The translations under genes were made by a program, and so were the position numbers. A stretch of DNA of 64,000 nucleotides from Musa acuminata AAA Group (taxonomy: Eukaryota; Streptophyta; Magnoliopsida; Zingiberales; Musaceae): contig NC_088327.1 of assembly GCF_036884655.1 (NCBI RefSeq), positions 16,385,001 through 16,449,000 of the forward strand, given 5' to 3'. The first letter of the stretch is position 1; the number at the start of each line of letters is the position of its first letter. The notes beneath the pieces are model-generated. The model was given only the letters and a program-made list of their open reading frames with translations, had not been told where the DNA came from and did not search any database. Positions 38,952 through 50,339 of the stretch are shown in pieces.

Positions 38952-39782
38952 GAGTAGAAATTGTATGGGCCTAATAGCACCATGGTAACTAAGGATAGAC
39001 AGGTCCAATGGATTGGATTCCCCATTATCAACTGAGGATTGCAACGTAGTGACTTAGTACGTCTATAATCGATTAGTCGAGTAAATTATCCTCTATCGAC
39101 ACTTGAGTGATGACATGTGTGACATGATACACACTCTTTTTACTTATTATATTATTTGGTATTTTATCACTTTATATTGCTTGTTGTATGAATATATATT
39201 ATGATGTCCATGGATTAGTGCAATGGGAATCAGATCGTGATGAGATCACGATAATGAGACCGATTCGCCTTTAAACACAAATCCTAAATAATCCTAATCA
39301 TATACTATATACCTGTCCATATGATAGAGGTAGCTGGTCTCATAGTTGCTCGTGTGGGGACATTAGGGATATAATGCAGGTGCTCATTGGAGAATGAGTT
39401 CACTTATTGATCCACTCACAAAATGCTGGATATTTGATGATGCCTTATTGTCAAACAATAATTCCATAGTCCTAGTGGTGTATCTGGTCCTTAGACTTGA
39501 GACACCAAGGATGTCCTGTATAAGAACTCTACTCTTTGATATCGGATTTATAGGCCTGGAAGTTCCAAATCTAGCACAACTAATCATCGGGAGTGGTAAC
39601 CAACCTTACGAGAGCTATTGAGCATCGATAGAGGATCATCCGCTCTTAGCGTCATGAGAGGAATATCCTATGTGTTCTTCCTCAGATAAATCCCTGACCA
39701 AGGTCATTCGGATTGAGAGAAAGAGTTCTTTAGGATTCATTAGAGCGAGACTCGAGTAGAAATGGTATGAGCTTGAGATATC
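38952..39782 (+). repeat. LTR-A fragments after element B
   Basis: 38952-39090 continues the LTR A that was cut at 20220, with a small deletion. From about 39100 a second LTR-A copy begins near its 5' end (TGATGACATGTGTGACATG) and runs past GACTCGAGTAGAAA. It stops where the next Sirevirus-like LTR begins. The family's 75-codon frame is open here too (39394-39621). Confidence 0.8.
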
Positions 39783-40990
39783 TATTGAATCTCAAATTTT
39801 AATGATGAAATCAACTAATGAGTTTATGATCTAATCTATGTTTTGAGTGACGTAGGACTAATTTCGATCAGAAAGGGCAAATCAATTAAAGCAGGAGGAA
39901 TCATATATTGGGCCAGAGTGGAACATGTCAGAAGATTGGACAATGGGCTAGAGGATCGGTCGACGTATCGGCAGAAGGCTTTGTGCCATGAGTTCGGGCA
40001 TCGGGCCAAAGGATCGGACATTGCACCAAGGAGATTAGAAGTTGTAGGAGTCAACATGCCGATTGGGCAATACGTCGAAGGAGAGGATAATGCGCCGAAG
40101 GATCGGACGAAGCGCTGGATGAACCAATGATATGCTAAACAATATAGGATTCATGCTTGTAATTGTATGTCTTAAGTGAGTTAGTTTAGGACTAATTGAG
40201 TTAGTTTTTGGATGAAACAATGTCCACTCAATTAGGGGCCAATTAGGCCTAAATCAAGACTGAATTGGGCTTGTTGTTTGGGCCATTTAGTATCTAGCAA
40301 CAAGGTCCGGCGGTGGTACCACCCAAACACACTTCTAAACTATGTCAGGTGATGATACCGCTAGACTGGGTGGTGATACTGCCCAATGTCAGTGCTGCAA
40401 GTGGTAGTACCACCCAACACAAGCGATGGTATCACTAGGATCCGGGAAACCTGGGATGAGGCCTTTTTTGGCTCCATTTTTGAAGCTATTTGGGGTCTAT
40501 AAATACCCCAACTATTCCTACATGGAGATACAAGAATTAAGCAGAAAGGCTTCTAAGTTGTAAAGGTATTGAAAAGATTGAGTACCCTCCTTCTTGAGCT
40601 CAGAGGTTATTCTAAGGGAGGTATGTGAGGGTTATCTTGAGGGGTGTAAAGGTTATCTCCTGAACTTGTGAAAAGGAGAAAGAGTTATAAGGGTAGTTGA
40701 TCTTCACCCGTTGAACGAAGAACGGTAGTAGAAGCCGGTGGCCTCAAATGAAGAGGAATCGGGAGTGGATATAGGTCATGATGACCGGACCACTATAAAT
40801 CTAGTTTGCATTTACTTTGAGCATTTTATTTTCATTGCAAACTGATCTCTTACTTTTACTATGCTTACGAACATGTTTTCAAGTCAAGTATATTTTCGAT
40901 ATCGGTTTTCATCATATGAAGTTTAAAACCGATGTAATTTTTCTTAAGCACTAATTCAACCCCCCTCTTAGTGCTGACTCGGTCCTAATA
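39783..40990 (+). repeat. LTR of a plus-strand Sirevirus-like element (G)
   Basis: Starts TATTGAATCTCAAATTTT and ends CTCGGTCCTAATA, followed by a primer-binding site (TGGTATTAAAAC at 40993-41004). It is related to the element B LTR in opposite orientation but clearly diverged. It carries a GGCGGTGGTACCACCC-type tract at about 40305-40445. Confidence 0.8.
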
Positions 40991-41049
40991 GTTGGTATTA
41001 AAACCACATTTTCTTATTTGGTTTAACACCTAAGAGAAATATCTGTTAT

Positions 41050-42003
41050 CAGATTTCAAGAGGGTCGCTCTATCATTCGTCCTCCTATGTTCAATGGGAC
41101 GGACTACACATATTGAAAAACTTGGATGAGAGTTTTTTTACTTTCTTTGAACTTTAATTTATGGAATATCATTGAACTTGGTTTTCAAACCCCCTCTAAA
41201 CCTATGAATGAATGGAATGACTTTGAGAAAAAATCATTTTCTTTAAATATGAAAGCTATGAATACTTTATTTTGCGCTTTGAATAAAAAGGAGCTTTATC
41301 GTATTTTGACTTGTGAAACTGCACATGATATTTGGCACACTCTTGAAATCACACACGATGGTACTAGTAAAGTTAAAGATTCAAAAATTAATCTTTTGAT
41401 GCATGATTTTAAATTATTTTGAATGAAGCTAAGTGAAACTATCGTTGACATGTACACCCATTTTATGGATGTCATCAATAGTTTAAAAGCACTTGGTAAA
41501 AATTTCTCGAATTTTGAACTTATAAATAAAATACTAAGATCCCTTCTAAAAAGTTGAGATCCAAAAGTGACTGCAATACAAGAGGCAAAAGACTTAAATA
41601 AGTTTCCATTTGAAGAAATTATAGGGTCTTTGATGACCTACGAAATGACTTATGCGGCACATGACGAACTTGAGAACAATTTTCCAAAGAATATGAAGGA
41701 ATTTGCACTTAGAATAAAAGAAGACCTCTCAAGCGAAAGCTCAAATAATGATGACCTTGAACTCCTAACAACAAAGTTTAAAATGTTCATAAAACAAGAA
41801 TCAAAAAATAAAAATGAACTTAAAAAGAAGAGATTTTCAAAGAAGAAGAAGAAGACACTCAAGGTGACTTGGGACAAATCGAGTACCTCTGAAGACAAGG
41901 AGCAAACCAACAAAGACAAAGTGGTGAACTATGCCTTGGTGGCTCTCGATGATGAGGTAAATGACTCACCTGAAACCTTTTTACTGTACTATGAAATTAC
42001 TTG
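41050..42003 (+). pseudogene. Sirevirus-like gag pseudogene (element G)
   Basis: The frame from 41126 reads MRVFLLSLNFNLWNIIELGF and DIWHTLEITHDGTSKVKDSK. A TGA at about 41420 and a TGA near 41556 interrupt it, and it resumes as 41567-42004 with EEIIGSLMTYEM and a Lys-rich tail. Homologous to the gag of element B. It lacks a recognisable CCHC knuckle because the element breaks off downstream. Confidence 0.82.
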
Positions 42004-42625
42004 ATATTTTTCATAAGTTATTTTCAAATTAGTTAGTAAGAAATAAAAAATATAAAAAAATCATGCTTCTTTTTCTAGTGATTTTGAAAAAAAATAAAAA
42101 TTTGAGCATGACAATTGCATGTTAACTCCTAGCACTAAGCATGAAAAGTTAGATTCATTTAAAATAAAAAATGCATTACTATAACAAACAAAATGATTTT
42201 GATTGAAGATATTTTATGTTTAATGAAATTGATGTTTTAATGATGTAATGAAAATGTTAAAAGGTTTGGTATCATGCTTGATGATTTTATATTATGCATG
42301 AGGATTTAAAGTAATGATATTTGAAATCTTATGTTTTGGAATTATGTGTTACACTTTTAATCTTGATTTGTGATAAATCTTATTTTTCGAGTTTAAACGA
42401 TAATGCATGGTTTTAGCTTAGAAAACAATGACATACTTGTATGAAATTAATCACATGGATGAATGCATTATTTCTTGAAAATGACTCTATCCTTAAAAAC
42501 TTATTAAATTTTTCAATAAGAGATCCTAAGAGATTATTGAATCTATTTATGTCACTTTGAATCTCATGAAAGTGATTTTGATTATTTTGATTATTTGAAT
42601 TTGAATGAGTTTTTACCTATATCGT
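42004..42625 (+). other. Truncated interior of element G
   Basis: AT-rich, frames short, no pol motif. It ends where TGATAGGACCC begins. Confidence 0.5.
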
Positions 42626-42782
42626 TGATAGGACCCTAGTATGATTGGGTCCTACTCAACCACGAAGTAGCTAATAAAACCCTATGAGATTGTAATAAAC
42701 TCCACCTAGCCGCCTCTATCCTATAAAGAAGAGTGACTAGGGTTTATATTTGGGCCTTTGGACTTCCTAGTCGCCGCCACCT
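42626..42782. repeat. LTR-like remnant
   Basis: Starts TGATAGGACCCTAG, resembling the terminus of insert D's family, and contains TATAAA-like motifs. It separates element G from the gypsy-3 RNase H. Origin not assigned. Confidence 0.35.
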
Positions 42783-43600
42783 TTTTGTAAATAATTTTAT
42801 AATAAAATCCTAGAAGTTTGGTTACCCATTTTTGTTGCTCAAGGGATGATATATTTTGCTTCAAAAAGTACTTGAGGCTTCTATGGTTGGTTTTAATTTG
42901 AAATCGTTGGCTGATCAGGTAGGGTCTCCACCTCGTTACTACATGCACAATGATGAGCATCTCCTTATCATATATTGACATTTTTTGATGGGAGGGAGAC
43001 AAATCCTTGCTAGTGTATGCGAGTGGTCGACCATCTTGCATGAGAACAGCCCCAATTCCAACTCCAGATGCATCGACCTCAATGATGAAGGGTCGGTTGA
43101 AATCTGGTAGCGCTAGCACCGGCATCGTCCTTATGGCTGCCTTAAGTTTGTTGAAGGCAGCAAAGGTTTTGTCTGACCATTGGAAGACATCTTTTTTCAG
43201 GAGAGAAGTGACGGGTGCACTAATCTTTCCATAGTCCTTGATAAATATTTGGTAGTAGCCCCTTAGTCCAAGGAACCCCCGTAGTAATTTCACGTTGTAG
43301 GTTTTGGCTAGCCTTGCATTGCTTCAATTTTTATTGGGTCTACGCCACTTCTTCTTTTGATATTATGTGCCTAAGATACTCTACTTTTTGCTGGAAAAAG
43401 TTGTACTTTAGCTGATTAACAAAAAGTGTATTCTCCCGAAGGATCCTAAAACAACCCGTAAATGCTGAAAGTGAGTCTTAAGAGAAGGGCCGTAAATGAG
43501 AATATCATCGAAAAATACTAGCACAAATTTGCATAGAAAGCTCCGAAAAATATTGTTCATGAGACTTTGGAAGGTTGAAGGAGCATTAGTGAGTCCAAAA
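42783..43600 (-). pseudogene. gypsy-3 RT/RNase H, downstream half
   Basis: On the minus strand: RT with FFDDILIYG near 43500, then RNase H (43293-42783) with GFLGLRGYYQIFIKDYG, FIIEVDASGVGIGAVLMQDGR and HRSLKYFLKQ. Same lineage as gypsy-1 and gypsy-2 but, unlike them, it keeps the RT catalytic Asp pair. The upstream half lies at 51959-52999; insert F separates them. Confidence 0.85.
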
Positions 43601-44180
43601 TGTTAGGAACGAGTCGGCACTAAGAGGGGGGGTGAATTAATACAACGGTAAAAATAACGTCGGTTCGAAAATCTTCATATGTTAAAATTGATTCTGACGA
43701 AAACTTTTATGTAAAGATCTTAACTTGAAACACGTTTATAAATGTATTGGAAGCAGTAAGCAAGTAAAGTTTACAGTAAAGATAAATTGCTCAAATAGAA
43801 ATGCAAACCGAGTTTTATAGTGGTTTGGTCGTCATGACTTACATCCACTCCGTCGATTCGTTTTTCATCGAGGCCACCGACATCCACTATCGATCTTCCT
43901 TTAATAGGCAAATATCAACCTCCTTCTTACACCCCTCTTCTCCTTTTCACAGGTTTAGGAGACGACCTTTACAAGCACTCACTTCTCTCTCAAACTATTC
44001 TAATACTTACACTAGAAGAGGAGGATTCTCAGAAGAGATTACAATAGCATTTTTTCCTTTTTAAATTCTTTGTACTTGTGTAAGTTAACTAGGGATGAGA
44101 GGGGTATTTATAGGCTTCAAGTTGATTTAAACTTGGGGCCTAAAAAGGTCTCATCCCAGGTTTCCTGGGTACTAGCGGTA

Positions 44181-44574
44181 TGTTAGGACTCTAGCTTGGA
44201 GAGTCCTAATTGAGAGGGACATTCATGTAAAACCTGCCTAAGTCGACCCCTATTAAAGAGATGAAGAGGTCGGCTAGGGTTAGGAGGTTGTTTCTCAGAG
44301 AAGAATTAGGAGTTGTAAAGGAATAGGAGTCTTGAGTAGGAGTCCTATTAGGAGTTGGTTAGAAGTAGGAGTCTTGAGTAGGAGTCCTATTAGGAGTTAG
44401 GGTTTAGAAGCCCTATAAATAGTCATGTATTCCTCCTCTTTTCATAAGCAATAGATGAATCTTTTCTGCAGCCTTTGAGCAGCAACTTGGAGGGAGGAAC
44501 ACCTATAGAGTTCCAAGGAGGCCGATCCCCTAAAGAGATTAACCCCAAGTTTAGAATCTGCAAGGGTTCTAACA
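44181..44574 (+). repeat. 5' LTR of gypsy-2
   Basis: TGTTAGGACTC to GGTTCTAACA; TATA box TATAAATAG at 44414-44422. Confidence 0.9.
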
Positions 44575-44575
44575 C

Positions 44576-44587
44576 TGGTATCAGAGC
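44576..44587 (+). other. Primer-binding site of gypsy-2
   Basis: TGGTATCAGAGC, one base after the LTR; initiator tRNA-Met type. Confidence 0.85.
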
Positions 44588-45706
44588 AGCGTTCTTGGCA
44601 TCTTGCTGCCCTTCCACAGCCATCCATCAACCCTCCACAACCATCCAAAGCAATTCCCACAATTGCTTAAAAGATCGTCGCCGAATTCTGCCATAATCTC
44701 CACCACCGTGGATCATCCTTTGATCTCCCCGTGAATTGCAACAGGTTCTGGTTTCCTACCTTACTGCTACTGCAATTTAGTTATCCTTATTCGAAAATCC
44801 AAAAAAAAAAAAAATTGTTCATATATTGCTGCATAAACTTTTCGTCACAAAGTTTTCATCTCTACGACGAAAGATACATTGCAGAATTCCAACCGCATAG
44901 CACCATCTGTTTGATCTTGCTACTATACTTTTTCTATCCAAATTTCTACGAAATTTTTATGACATCTTTGACACTTCCTAATAGTGGATTTCCCTTTGGT
45001 TTCATCGAAAAATTCTCAATATAAACTACTGATCTTTTATGTCCAATCTGCTACACTTGAAAATCTATGCTGCAGAAAATTTCAACCGTATATTGTTGCC
45101 TTAACCCATCTATTTGCAATCTTTTTTAAATGAAATTTCTTATACACTTCATAGATCATCTTGGCTTCCATCTAAGATTTATCTATTGAGAAATTCATCT
45201 CTAAAAAAGATTTTGTGTTGCTGCAAATTTTCGTCGTAAACCGCTGAAATTTTTTGACGAGAATTCTGCTATCGCAACTTGCACCAATTTTCTTGCTGTT
45301 ATACTGCCGAAATTCTCTTGATTAAATTAAACATCCTTGCTGTTATATAAACTGTGATTTTGCTATCAATTCCCTCCTCAATTCTCTCATGTTTTTGGTA
45401 GAAATTACATCGAGAAACCATTGTTTCTTCGACGACAATTCTACTCTTACAAGACAGCACATACTTGCTGCAACTTCCATTGATTTCTATCAAACCTTTG
45501 CTGCCATCTACCACAGATCCAAAACTTTCATCCATAGCCCTAAAACTCTACTAAACCACACCCTCAAACTACACCCAAAACAGCAACAAAACAAGCCTAA
45601 ATCGTAGCCTACATCCACCGATCCACCAACCGTTTCAACCATCACTTCTCTCAACCTATACATGCCTTTAACCTGACAACAAAAGAGAGATCTTAGCATC
45701 ATAGAT

Positions 45707-48345
45707 TTGGAGGCTTATACTATGACATCTAAGGAGGTAATCAATACTAAATTCGAAGCCTTGGAGGTGCGAATGGAGGATAAGATTCGGACGCTCTTTA
45801 TCGAACTCAGATTGGGCCGACCACTAAGCCCGAAAAAATCATATCACAGAGAGAACTTTGCCCAATCGCACCAGGCTCGAAGAGATGAGTTCCAAGGGAG
45901 GAGATGCTCTATGACTGACCCCAACTATCCATGCATGAGTGTGGACTTCCTTAGATGGGAAGAAGGAGACACGATTGGTTGGATCTCGTGCGCGGAGCGA
46001 TATTTTCAGTACCACAAAACTGCGGATGCATCTATGGTGAAAATTGCAGCTATACATCTTGAAGGGGATGCTATACAGTGGTTTGACTAGTTTGAACATA
46101 CTTATGGAGTTCTTTCATGGCGACAATTCAAAGAAGGACTGCTGATCCGCTTCAGACCAACTGATTACGAGAATATTGACGGACAACTAGCAAAGATCCG
46201 ACAAACCTCTACCATTCAGGAGTACCAAACCAGGTTTGAAAGGTTATCTAATCAAACTCATGATTGGTCTCAAAAACAGCTATTGAGGACCTTTATTGAG
46301 GGCTTGAAGCCGGAGATCCGAGGAGAAGTTAAAGCGCGACAACCATATACGCTTATGGCAGCCATCTCTTTCGCACGACATCAAGAGGAGCAATTGAACC
46401 ATGAAGCTCGGAGGACTAGGGTCGTTCCTCAACCAGTAATATTGAAGCCCTCAGCCCCCCCTACTATCGATCAAGTCCCTACACCAAAGAGGTTAACAAG
46501 AGAAGAGCTTCGGGAGTGATATGCAAAGGGGTTATGTTGCCATTGTGACGAGCTGTGGAGCCGTAAGCATCGCTGTAGTAAAGGGGGACTTCTTATGATT
46601 GAACCGATAGAAGAAGAGGTCATTGAACATTCAGAAGAGAGCCTTGAACATGAAGAAGAAGATGCAAAAGAAGAGCCACAACCGACCAAAGTTACGGTAC
46701 ATACACTAGCTGGCTACTCAAACCCGCAAACGATGAAAGTTGGAGGCCTTCTCAAACAACAACCGATCACTGTTCTCATCGACACGGGCAGCACTAATAA
46801 CTTCCTAAATAGTAAGGTTGCTATCCATATGAACTTACCTATTGAGAATTGCAGCAGGTTTGTCGTTAAGGTCGCCAACGGACGGATTTTGAAGTGTGAT
46901 CATAGGTGCCCGTAGGTGAAACTGTTGCTGCAGGACCAAGAGATAATTATAGATTTCTTCCTCCTCCCTCTTGATGATCATGAGGCCATACTCAGAATTA
47001 AATGGTTGATGACATCAGGTGATGTTTCCTAGAATTTTATGAAACTAATTATGAAATTTTATAGTAAGGAGAAACAGGTGACATTACACGGGAAACGTGG
47101 GGGCGACATAACAATGATTTGCACACAACAAATGGAGAAGGTTTTACATAAAGCATGCAGCAGATTTTTGATACAACTTGAGCAGCAAACTAAGGGAGAG
47201 CCAATACAATTTGAAGATCCAAACCTACTTCCTTTCCTTGTTGAATTTTTAGATATATTTGACGAACCGTACAACCTACCTCTTACCCGTCGGCATGATC
47301 ATTATATAATGATTCTTTCAGGCAAACCTCCAGCAAATACTCGGCCATATCAATATCTATATCTCCAAAAGGATAAAATAGAAAAGATTGAAAAGAAATG
47401 CTCGAAACAGGAGTTATTCGGCCAAGTTGCAACCTCTATTCTTCACCGGTGCTACTTGTACGCAAGAAGGACGGAACATGGCGAATATGTGTTGATTACC
47501 GAGCTCTCAATGGCATAACCATCAAGGACAAATACCTTATTCCAATAGCAGATGAATTGCTAGATGAAAGGGAGAACAAATCTTTACAAAGCTGGACCTT
47601 TGATCCGGGTATCATCAAATATGAGTGTGCGAAGAAGACATATTGAAAACCACCTTTTGAATACACAACAACCACTACGAATTTTTTGCTTTCTTTAACA
47701 GAAGGTGGAATATCTTGAGTATATCATATCATAGGAAGGTGTGATAGTGGACCCCTTCAAAATTGAAGTAATGCAAAACTGGCCTACCCCGAGGAACGTA
47801 AAATTGCTATATGGCTTTCTGGGTTTAACAAGCTACTACTGCAAGTTCGTGAAAAACTATGGAGAGATCAGTGCACCACTTACTTCCTTACTGAAAAAAG
47901 ATGTCTTCCAATGGTTGGACAGAGCCTCCGCTGCCTTCGACAAACTTAAGGCAGCCATGACGACGACGCCGGTACTAACACTACCAGATTTCAACCGACC
48001 CTTCATTATTGAGGCCGACGCATCTGGAGTCAGAATTGGAGCCACTCTCATGCTAGATGGTCGACCACTCACATATACTAGTAAGGCATTATCTCCCTCC
48101 CATCAAAATAAGTCAACATATGATAAGGAGATGCTCACCATTGTGCGCGCAGCAACGAGGTGGAGACCCTACTTGATTGGCCGATGATTTCAAATTAAAA
48201 CCGACCATAAAAGCCTCAAGTACTTTTTGGAGCGAAAGATATCATCCCCTGAGCAGCAAAAATGGGTAACAAAACTTCTTGGATTTGATTATGAAATAAC
48301 TTACAAAAAGGGGAAAGAGAATGTTCTTGCAGATGCGCTTTCGTA
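45707..48345 (+). pseudogene. gypsy-2 gag-pol pseudogene
   Basis: Gag is open from 45707 to a TAG at 46088, then continues with a knuckle-like CCHCDELWSRKHRC at about 46534-46575. Protease DTGS is at 46781; an N-terminal RT part with [18 protein letters not shown] (about 47456-47515) and RNase H with FIIEADASG (47741-48187) follow. RT core with the Asp pair is missing near 47690. Damage is mostly single stops, fewer than in gypsy-1, so this is the younger or better preserved copy. Confidence 0.87.
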
Positions 48346-48916
48346 GCTACCCGAGCAAGTTGAAGTTTCGGTCGTTTCACTTCCGACCAGCGACTTTCTT
48401 AAGGATATTAAGATGGAATGGCAGGAAGATTCAGGGACTAGTAAGATTATAAAAAAAATTAGAGGAAGCACCAAGCTCCGTGGCTCATTATAATCGGGAC
48501 TCAAAAGAATTATGCTATAAGGGACGCATTGTGCTTGTGACAAATTCTACTTGTATCTTCAAGAGCAAATTTTGGACAAAGTTATTCCATATGCAGGGTA
48601 CTAAATTGAAAAAGAGTACGACATATCACCCACAAAACAACAGCTAGATGGAAGTTTTAAATAGGTGCTTGGAGACAGCCCAAAGCCACCCACCAAATAT
48701 GACTACCCAAAGAGAACTCCAGACCCAACCAAGTGCCACTATTGATCGATGGATTGTGACTCGACGACGACGACCCACTAATGAAGTGCTAATACAGTGA
48801 GCGAACCTACCAATAGAAGATGCCACTTGGGAGAACTATGACGACTTGAAGATCAAATTCCCAGAATTCACGAATCATCAGCCTCGAGGACAAGGCTGAT
48901 TTGAAGAGGGCGGGTC
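48346..48916 (+). pseudogene. gypsy-2 integrase remnant and chromodomain
   Basis: Short integrase pieces (KSKFWTKLF, TTYHPQN) surround a deletion near 48543, then a chromodomain (about 48735-48880, PIEDATWENYDD) with one stop. The deletion matches that in gypsy-1 near 31745. Confidence 0.8.
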
Positions 48917-49310
48917 TGTTAGGACTCTAGCTTGGAGAGTCCTAATTGAGAGAGACATTCATATAAAACCTACCTAAGTCGACCCCTATTAAAGAGATGA
49001 AGAGGCCGGCTAGGGTTAGGAGGTTGTTTCTTAGAGAAGAATTAGGAGTTGTAAAGGAATATGAGTCTTGAGTAGGAGTCCTATTAGGAGTTGGTTAGAA
49101 GTAGGAGTCTTGAGTAGGAGTCCTATTAGGAGTTAGGGTTTAGAAGCCCTATAAATAGTCATGTATTCCTCCTCTTTTCATAAGCAATAGATGAATCTTT
49201 TCTGCAGCCTTTGAGCAGCAACTTGGAGGGAGGAACCCCTATAGAGTTCCAAGAAGGTCGATCCCCTAAAGAGATCAACCCAAAGTTTAGAATCTGCAAG
49301 GGTTCTAACA
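48917..49310 (+). repeat. 3' LTR of gypsy-2
   Basis: Near-identical by eye to 44181-44574; followed by the CGGTA duplication. Confidence 0.9.
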
Positions 49311-50339
49311 CGGTACCACCGTCGTTCTTGGGCGATACTACCGTCGCAGGATCTGCCACTAGGCGGTACCACTGCCTAACAAGGGCGGTACCACCGCTGG
49401 CAACATTCACTGCCAGTGGTACCACCGCCCAGCCTGGGTAGTACCACCGCCCAGAATTCCTGGGGTGTTGTTTCCCAAGTGGTGCCATTGCCGGCCAAGC
49501 TTTCAGCACCTTGGTTGGGCCTTGAATCTGGCCCAAACCAACCCAAGTTCGGGCCTAGTTGACCCCTAACAGAGTTGATGGGATTATCTCCCAATCTCAA
49601 CTCTAATTATGTGTTAACTATGATTCCTAAGACATATTCTAAGCAAGATAAGTCTAATTTCTTCCGACAAGCTTCCAGCGATCTTCCAGCGAACTTTCAA
49701 CGATCTCTCGACAATGTTCCGACGGACTCCCGGTAAGCTCCTAGACTTCACGACAATCTTCTAGGTGAATTCCGACGAGCATCTTTGGCAAGTTCTTGGA
49801 CTTCTCAGTTGGTTCCGGTAGAACTTCTGACGAACGTCCGGACTTCCGACGAACTCTCGAACTCTCAACGAAATCGCGTTCTTGACTCTGAAACTTCATT
49901 TTGCTTTATGCCTTACTATCATAGTTAATCCTGCACACATAAAAACACACTTCGATCTAGACAATTATTACTAAGCATAAATCATGTCGTCCGGCTTGTC
50001 ATTGGTCCATCAACGCTTCGTATGATTCTTTGGCTCATCGTCCTCTCTTATGGCCTATTGCCCAATTGGCCAGTTGACCTTCGCAACTCTGATATCCTTG
50101 GCATAATATCTGCTCTTCTAGGCTCGATGCCCGAATCCATGGCCCGAAGCCTTCTGTTGATACGTTGACCGATCCTTCGGCCCTACGTCTAATCTTCTGA
50201 CATGTTTTCCTCCAGCCCAACATGATTCTTCATGCTTTAATTGTCTCTCCCTAATAGAAGCATCCTGCGTCACTTAAAACGTAGATCAAATCATAAACAC
50301 TTATAAGTTAGTTTTATCATCAAAATTCGAGATTCAACA

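Larger units (their letters stand above)
44181..49310 (+). mobile_element. Chromodomain Ty3/gypsy element gypsy-2
   Basis: 5130 bp with LTRs 44181-44574 and 48917-49310 (394 bp each), TG...CA ends and a perfect duplication CGGTA (44176-44180 and 49311-49315). Primer-binding site TGGTATCAGAGC at 44576-44587. A purine-rich tract GAAGAGGGCGGGTC lies before the 3' LTR. The ~1.1 kb leader matches that of gypsy-1 without insert D. Pol carries the same deletions as gypsy-1. It lies inside the LTR of insert F. Confidence 0.92.

Noticed and set aside
44423..44696. Frames in gypsy LTRs recurring at 26786-27046, 32329-32523 and 49159-49441
   Set aside because: They are LTR and leader sequence, and most are antisense to the element.
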